A stretch of 64,000 nucleotides of DNA, taken from contig NC_071391.1 in NCBI RefSeq assembly GCF_022682495.2, positions 39,780,498 to 39,844,497 of the forward strand, written 5' to 3'. This document shows positions 44,901-53,900 of the stretch, piece after piece (the stretch's first letter is position 1; each line of letters begins with the position of its first letter). The notes below the pieces were generated by a model, which saw nothing but the letters and a program-made list of their open reading frames with translations, ran no database searches and was not told where the DNA came from. This DNA is from Desmodus rotundus. Its lineage: Eukaryota; Chordata; Mammalia; Chiroptera; Phyllostomidae. The position numbers and the translations under genes are program-made.

Positions 44901-47900
44901 TAATAGAAGTTGCAAAAATATCACTAGATTTTGCTATATTTAAGAAGACAACACTTATCATAACAAGAGTATTAGTTTTAAGGTACATTTTGATCTCTAA
45001 AAGGAACATAAGAAACCAGTAATAATGGTTACCTACAGGGCAGGGAACTAGTAGGGCCAGGTGTTGGAGGAAACTTACTTTTCACTTTTGTGAACCCTTT
45101 TGAACTTTATGAATTTTATACCATGTAGACATATGAACTACACACAAAGTTTCTGCCCTGGCTGGTGTGGCTCAGTGGACTGAGCGGGGGCAGGTTCAAT
45201 TCCCAGTCAGGGCACGGCCCGGGCTATGCGACAGGTCCCCACTTGGGGACACATAAGCAACAACCAATCGCTGTTTCCTCCCTCTCTTTCTCCCTCCCTT
45301 TCTCTCTCTAAAAATAAATAAGTAAATAATCTTTTTTTGAAAAGTTTCTTTTTGATGTACATGTTTTAATAATAAATAGGCTTCATCTTTTTATTTTCTT
45401 AGGATTGCATGTACTTCTGACAACACTGGAGATTTAGCACGCTTCAGCAGGACCATTAAAATTCTAAATATTTGAAGATAATTTTAAACATTGATGGAAA
45501 ATTATTGCCTCTACTTCAAGTAATATGCCCTATACCTGTCTCCATTATAACTTCTGCAAATTTACATCATAATCTGAAAGTAATGTTGTCTATTTCAGAT
45601 GGCTTATTAATAAGGCTTCCTAAAACATGAAATCCACAAATAAGTGTCCCTCATTTTACACACACACACACACACACACAAAAGAAAGGCACGGACACCA
45701 AAACCAAACCAAGGAAAACATTGATTAAAAAAGAATTCCTCACATTAAACTCAACGATATTTACTCAGCTATCTACAGATACCTAGCACCTTCTATGGAT
45801 ACTTTTTAAAGTTTCCATCGATCTCTCTCAGGTTTGTTTGTTTGTTTAGAGAGAGAGAGACTGATTTGTTGTTCCACTTATTGATGCCTCGTTGGTTGAT
45901 TGTTGTATGTGCCCTGAGTGGGGACGGGGATTAAAGCCACAACCTTGGCACATCAGAACGATGTTCTAAGCAACTGAGCTACCTGGCCAGGGCTCTCTCA
46001 GTAGTTAATACTCCCACAGAGTATACCAAAATTACATTCAAAACAAACAACACAGTTTGTTCTAAGGAAAGACTATTCATGAATGCAAGTTCAAAAGCAA
46101 GTAGAGAATGTGTTTCTAAAGATTTCTTTCCCCACTATTAGCCTATGGCTATGTACTTCAGAACCTGTGAAAACTAGATCCTTACATAATTAGAAAAAGC
46201 TTAACTTAAAACAATAACTTAGTTTAGTGTCTCTCTCTCTCTGCATTCCAGACTAAAAAAAGTAGACTAACACTAAATCATCAACATGACAATTTTAAAA
46301 AATGAGTTGCCTTCTAACAACCCAATTACAAATTAAGCTAATGCAGCTGATAACTTCTATTGGGTGCACAGGCTGAGTGTGGGGGTGAAGAATTGTACAG
46401 CTGTAACTCAGGTGGGGGACCAGAAATGCCAGACCTGAAGCCAGAGAGACAGGGGTTCCCCTACAGAAGGTACATAGTTGCCAGGAAAAAGTCCAAGGAG
46501 ATCACAGAAAACGCAGGAAGAGGGGGAAAAAAATCAAGGTAAGGAAAGGGAGGCAGCAGTGGTTCCCTTCTTTCTTGGGGTGAGAGGTGGGCACTTTAGT
46601 AAACATCAAGACACTGGACTTCCAGGCAAGATGGAGGCATAGGTAAACATGCTCTGTGCCTCCTCGTGCAGCCACAGAAAGAATTACAAATAGACCTCAA
46701 AACAAATAACACCCAAAACCATCAGAAAATCAAGCTGTACAGAAGTACGACCACCAAGGATTTAAAGAAGGCACATTTATCCATATAGGCAGGCGGGGCA
46801 GAAACGAGGAGATGGGCAGAGAGGCGCAGGGACACAGTGTGGCAGCAGAGGCGGAGGCGACAGAATGGGTGGTCCCCCATTCATAAGTGGTGGATAAAAA
46901 TTGGGAGGGATACCTTGGGAACGAATGATCCCAGCCCCAGGCCAGACTGCACACCCAGGGTTCCAGCACCAGGAAGACAAATCCCCATAACTACAGGCTG
47001 TAAAAACCAGTGGGGGTTGGCAGCATAAGAAACTGCCAGATTTTCGAAGCTGCCACAGACTTAAAACGTACATAGACCCACCCATCTGAGGTTCAGCACC
47101 AGGGCAACAGCTAGAAAGGCACCAATTACACAGGGCAAGTGGGGGGCAAACCTCCAGAAGCCAGGCAGTGGCAGTGTCCCCTCTCTGAGCCCTCCCCCTA
47201 CACAGAACAACAAAGCAGTGAAGTGGGTTGCTGCACCCTGGTGATTACTTAAGGCTCTGCCCTACACAATTTATAGGTGCCTTTTCTACAACAGGCCATG
47301 CTACTAAGGGTGTCAAAGCAGCTCTACCTAATACACAGAAACAATCACAGGAAGGCTGTCAAATTGAGGAGACAAAGAAATACGGCCCAAATGAAAGAAC
47401 AGAACAAAGCCCCAGCAAAAGAACTAACCAGAGGTATCTAACCCGCGGCCCAAGATGGCCATGAATGTGGCCCAACACAAAATTGTAAATTTACTTAAAG
47501 CCTTTTTGTTGCTCACAAGTTTTCGTTAGTGTTTGTGTATTTAATGTGTGACCCAAGACAACTCTTCTTCGTCCAGTGGGGCCCAGAGATGCCAAAAGTT
47601 TGGACACCCCATTTAATAAAACAGAAATAATCAACCTATCAGGTGCAGAGTTCAAAACACTGGTGATCAGGATGCTCAAAGAACTCATTGAGTGAGGCAA
47701 CAAAATAAAAAGACCCATGGGGAAATGAAGATTACATTAAGTGAAATAAAGAAAAATCTACATGGAACCAACAGTGGAAGGGATGAAGCAGGGATTCAAA
47801 TCAACGATTTGGAACATGAAGAAATAAGCATCCAACCAGAACAGCGGGAAGAAAAAAAGGAATTCAAAAAAACAGTCTAAGGTGCCTCTGGGACAGCTTC

Positions 47901-50900
47901 AAATGTACCAACATCCGAATCATAGGGATGCCAGAAGAAGAAGAGGAAGAGCAAGAAATTGAAAACTTATTGGAAAACATAATGAAAAAAAACTTCCTTA
48001 ATTTGATGAAAGAAATAGACATGCAAGTCTAGGAAGCATAGAGAGTCCCAAACAAATTGCACCCAAAGGGAAACACACCAAGACACATCACAATTAAAAT
48101 GCCAAAGGTCAAAAATAAAGAGACAATCTTAAAAGCAGCAAGAGAAAAGCAGAGAGTTACCTACAAAGGAATTCCCATAAGACTCTCAGCTGATTTCTCA
48201 AAAGAAGCTTTGCAGGCAAGAAGGGACTGGCAAGAGGTACTTTGTCAAAGTGATGAAAAGCAAGGACCGACAACCTAGATCTATCCAGCAAAGTTATCAC
48301 TTAGAATTGAAGGGTAGATAAAAGTGCCTCCCAGACAAGGTCAGGTTAGAGGAGTTCATCATCACCAAGCCATTATTACATGAAATGCTAAAGGGACTTA
48401 TTTAAGAAAAAGAACAAGATCGAAACCATGAACGTTAAAATGGCAACAAATTCACAACTATCAACAACTGAATCTGAAAAAACAAACTAAGCAAACCACC
48501 AGAACAGGAACAGAAACATAGATCTAGAGATCATTCGGAGGGTTTTCAGGTGGGAGGGGGAAGGGGAAAAGGGGGGGGAAAGGTGCAGGGATTAAGAAGC
48601 ATAAATGGTAGGTACAGAACAGACAGGGGGAGGTTATGAATAGCATAGGAAATGCAGAAGCCAAAGAACTATAGGCACGACCTATGGACATGCACTAACG
48701 GTGGGGGGATTGCAGGAGGGAAGAGGGGTACAAGGTGGAGGGCGTGCAAAGAGGGGGAATACTGGGGCAACTGTGATAGCATAATCAATAAAATATATTT
48801 TAAAAATAAAATAAAATAACTGAAAGCAGGAAAAAAATAAAAGGAAGACATTGACCTGCAATGACCTCGTGCTCCATGATTTTAACAAGAAAACGTCACT
48901 GTGACTAGATGACACCCCAGACCTGCCTCAGGAGCAGTCTCTGCAAGTCACAGTGGTTTTTAAACTCTGCGTTCTGTATCTTTATCTGCTTACATCTAAT
49001 GAAAGTCTGTGTGTACGACAAGAAAACAATATCTTTCAGATACTATTCATTGTTTCTTTGGATTTTAAGTTTCAAAATGTATTTAGGTAGTAATTTTTGG
49101 TTTACTCAAAGACATGCTATTCGTTAATACTCAATTAAATATAAAAAATAAGTTTTTATGGCCCTCGAGGAAGATGTTTAATATAGCAGTGACCCAAGCG
49201 CTTTTATCTAAATGAGCACTGTACTGCAAAGAAAGCTCTTTAGAGGTAAAAAATAAAGTTATTTCTACAATGATGACAATACGCCAAACTTTTTACAACT
49301 TCTCTTTAGAGAAGAAATATGTAGTTTATGAGCTCTGGCAAGGAAGAATCAATCTCATTACTTTACAATCTCCAAAATATATATATAACAATAATAATAA
49401 TAATAAAATAATAATAAAAATTAATTTTCACAGATAAGCGACCATGTCTGTCTTCAAAATCTCTTTTCCCTCAGCTCCAGAGTTGCCTTAAAGTGTTCTT
49501 ATCTCTAATTTCTGGCCCCCTGGATTCTATTTTTTCTCACCACCCACTGTAGCCATTCTCCAAGGGCACTGACGAATCTCTTCTCCCCTTTTTCTGAGCT
49601 TCAACTACCAGGTCCTATACCAACAGCCCCACACTTCCCAACATCATCATCTCCAGCTAAACATCCACCCATCAAAGATCTAAAAAAAACACCTCTACTT
49701 GATCAAAACTAACTATATCTTCTCTAAGCAGCTCCTTCTCCTAACTTTCCTGTTTCTACTAAAAACCACTACTATCCACTGGTTCATCCACAGTTGAAAT
49801 AGGAGATTTTTCTGATTCTGTCCTTTTCATTTCTCTTCACACTCAATCTCACGGGTTCAGGCCTGCGGACAGCAGAGTTCCTTCACTTACCATCTCCCCG
49901 TGTCGATCCTCACCACCTCCAATCCCTTACCTCTCAGCTGGGCTGCTGCAACTGCCCAATCCACTCCAAGCCAGCACTTACGTCGCCGCCTAAGTGACTT
50001 CCTCAACTGCAAGTCTGATCATGGCTCGTCACCTCCGGGAAACTTGAAGGCCCTGTGGCATCTACCTAACTAACCTGGCACTCAAAGCCATTCACCCCAA
50101 CCTATTTCTGCAGCTTTATCACCAGAAATAACCCTTACCTTATACATACACACAAACACATACCCATTCCTATTTTATACTCCAATCAAAATAACTTTCA
50201 CAGAAATTCCCCATTAATGCCTGCTTAATTCCTGTCTGCTGCAATAGCTCACAGGGATGCCTTAGAGTTAATAGCAGTCAGTAAATATCCATTGAATAAA
50301 CGAATGAATAGAATGGGCTTAATCCTCCCCATTACTACATAATCACATCCTAGCTTTCTTCAGAGTTCATTTCAAAGGTTTTTTCATGAAGTAATCCCAC
50401 CAGTAAAACGTCGTTGCCTCTTTATCTACAATCTCATAGCCCTTGTCTTCTGCCCCACTCAAAATCTTCTATCCAATAATATTTCTGTATTTTTCTTTTT
50501 TTTATTTCTGTATTTCTTATCTCTACAATCAGACTTTGTATTTTTTAAAGACAGGAAAATTGTCTGATATCTATCTATCTCTATGTAGATATATCTCAAT
50601 TGGTTGATCATTCTATTTGCCTACCGAAATTTAAACACTTTTAAGACAAAGATTCACACTTGTTTCTTTTTCTTCCACCTTTACCATTAGCACAGGGCAC
50701 AGTATCTACACATTAAATGTCCATTACATAATTATTAAACATACCCATTCATTTTGTCAAAAATTGTGAAGGTAATTCAAAAAGTGTCGAAGTATTGTAG
50801 AATGCCCACAGTTTCGAAAGTGATCAATTTTAACCCTAATTTTGGATATGTAATTTTTAGTCTGCTATTTAATAAAACAATTACAGTAGTCCCTGTAATT

Positions 50901-53900
50901 GGAAGATACATTCCAAGACCCCCAGTGGATGCCAAAAAACACAAATAGAACCAAACCCTAGCTACACTGTTTTTTCTACACATACATAACCATAATAAAG
51001 TTTAATTTATAAATTAGGCACAGTAAGAGATTAACAATAACTAATAATAAAGTAGAACAACTTTAGCAATACTGTAGTAAAAATTATATGAATGTGGTTT
51101 CTCTCTCTCTCAACAACTGATTTGATAACCAAGATGGCTACCAACAGGTGGATCGAGTGTACAGCACAGACGTGACCGACAAACAGAAAATACACATCCA
51201 GGGCGGGGCGGGGCTGGATGGTGGGGGGCGGGTGGGGATGGATGGGGGTGGGGCAGGGCTGGATGCTGGGGAGTGGGGCTGGATGGGGAGGTAGGGGAGG
51301 AGCAACACACCACCAGATTTCAACACACTACTCAAAAAGGCAGGCAACTTAAAACTGATTAATTGTTTAGTTCTGCAATTTCTCATTTACTAACTTCAGA
51401 CAATGGCTGACCCCTGGTAACTGAAACCATGCAAGGCAAAACCACGGACAAGGGGGGTAGGTTCTACATGAGATATTTCCTCCCAGGAGATACTAACTCT
51501 TAAGACCTTACAAATACTAATCTTTTTATGAAATTATCATGGTACCTTACACAGACTAAACACACAAAAGGTGGTCGTATGAACAAACAAATGAACAAAT
51601 GAAGGCCAAAACCCTATGCCTAGCCAATAGATCAATGAACAGCAAACTTCAGAGTAAAAAGAAAAGATAAAGACCTAAATAGAAGATTTTTGGGTTTTGG
51701 TTTTTTTAGTACTTTCAATTCCAGACACATTGGTAAGAGGAACAGAACTGAGTCAATCCCAGAGTCTCTCAGTTAAGTAGACAGGGAGAGCCAGAATACA
51801 ATTGCACAGTTGCCTTATCAGCTATGAACTGGGATTTAATACTTCCTGCCAGCCTGCAGTCAAGAATCATCTGAACACTTTTTCTACTAGCAGCCACAAG
51901 GACAATTTTGAATGGAGAATAACAAAAGTAATAGAAATCATCTCATTTATGCAATCAACTAGAAGAGAAAAAAATGAAGAAACACTGGCTCGAAAGTCAG
52001 AAAATCTGGGTTCTAGATTTAGCTACTACTTAATAACTGTGAGTTTGGGCAAGTCACCAACATCTCAAGCTTCATCTATTTTATCTACAAAGTTAAAAAG
52101 TAATCTGGGAGTGTCTAGGAGAAAACAACACTATGCTTCTCTTGAAAGATCAAATAAAAACTGATGGTTGAAAAATTTTAACATCATTTGATGGGGTTTT
52201 CAATGTATGAAAATTAATCAGTATGGCAACTACAAAATAAAACAGGGAGGTAAAAGGAACCTATGTACCGATAAGGTTTCTACCTTCCTCATAAAGTGGT
52301 AAAATATCAATTCTAAATAAGCCGTAAAAACTTAGGTTATATATTTTATATATATACTATATATATTATAATCCCTAGAGCAACCATTTTAAAAACTATA
52401 CAAATAAATATAGTTTAAAACTCAGTATTAAAACGGAATACTAAGCCCTGGCCAGGTAGCTCAATCAGTTTGAGCATCATCCTCATACTCCAAGGTTGCA
52501 GGTTCAATCCTGGGTCAGGGCACATACGAGAATCAACCAGTGAATGCATAAATAAGTGTAACAACAGTCCTGGCCAGGATGGTTCAGTTGGTTAGTCATT
52601 GTCCTGCAAGGCAAAAGGTTACCAGTTCAATTCATTGGATTCCCGGGGAGGGCATGGTCAGGGCACGTGCCTGGGTATCGTATCAGCTGTGTGGGAGAGG
52701 CAACTTGACCAAAGTTCCTCTCTCTCTCCCCGCCCCCCCACCCTCTCTCCCTTTCTCTCTTTCTGAAGTCAATAAATAAAAAATAAAATAGAATACCAAA
52801 ATATATTCAAATACTCTAAAAGAAGGAAGGAAAGGAAAAACAGAGGAACAAAAAAAGATAAAACAAACAGAACCAATGAAAAATTAGTAGCCCTAAAACT
52901 AACCATATCAATAATTATATTAAATGTAAATGGTCTGAACACACCAAGACAGAGATTGTCCAAACAGATTTTAAGAACAAGACCCAACCATATATTATCT
53001 ATAAGAAACCCACTTAAAATTTAGTGGTATGGCAGGATAGTTATAAGCCAGGAAAATTCCTTAACAAGTAGAAATAGGGAAACTGAGACAAAAGAATTCA
53101 ACAAGGCCAAACAATTTCAGCAATTTATAGCCAGCTGATGAATCACAAGGTTTTATCTTTCCTTAGGAGCAAATGGTTTACATATTCCAGATCATCCTAG
53201 GGCAGATCAGCCTCAGTCCTGGTCCAGACAGGCCTCGGTCCAGGTCTCTCTTCGATGACATTCTTTGAAAGTAAAACTAACCAGCCCTGGCTGGGGTCAC
53301 TCAGTGGACTGAGTGCCAGCCTTCGAACCAAAGGGTCGTCGCTAGTTCGATTCTCAGTCAGGGCACATGCCTGGGTTGTGGGCCAGGTCCCCAGTGGGGG
53401 GGCGTGTAAGAGACAACCACACATTGATGTTTCTCTCCCTCTCTTCCTCCCTCCCTTCCCCTCTCCCTAAAAATAAATAAAATCTTTAAAAAAGAAAACT
53501 AACCAGAAAATAACCCTGACTCCTCTATATACACATTTGGATGAATCAACATATTGAAGGTCACACCTGGAAAACGAATATTCTGTTAAGACCCTCCCCT
53601 GAGACCTCCTCTGAGACCTCCCCTAGGATAAAAGCCTCAAGAAAAAGGACCCAAAGTACAACCTTGCTAGAGCACACCCACACCTTGTATCTGTTCTCTT
53701 CCTCCTAAACTCTAAGGGTCCCCACGAGACTTGCAACCAGGACAGCAATGGGAAGTCGCAGCTCATCCTGGACTTACCCCCGATCCTATCTCCAAGGCCT
53801 CCTTTTTCTCTGACTTTTCAGTGAGCTAAAAGCAGCCCCATCTAGGGTCTCTCCTGTTGCTTCTTCTATCCTAAGTTCTTCCTTCATTTCACTCTCCCCA

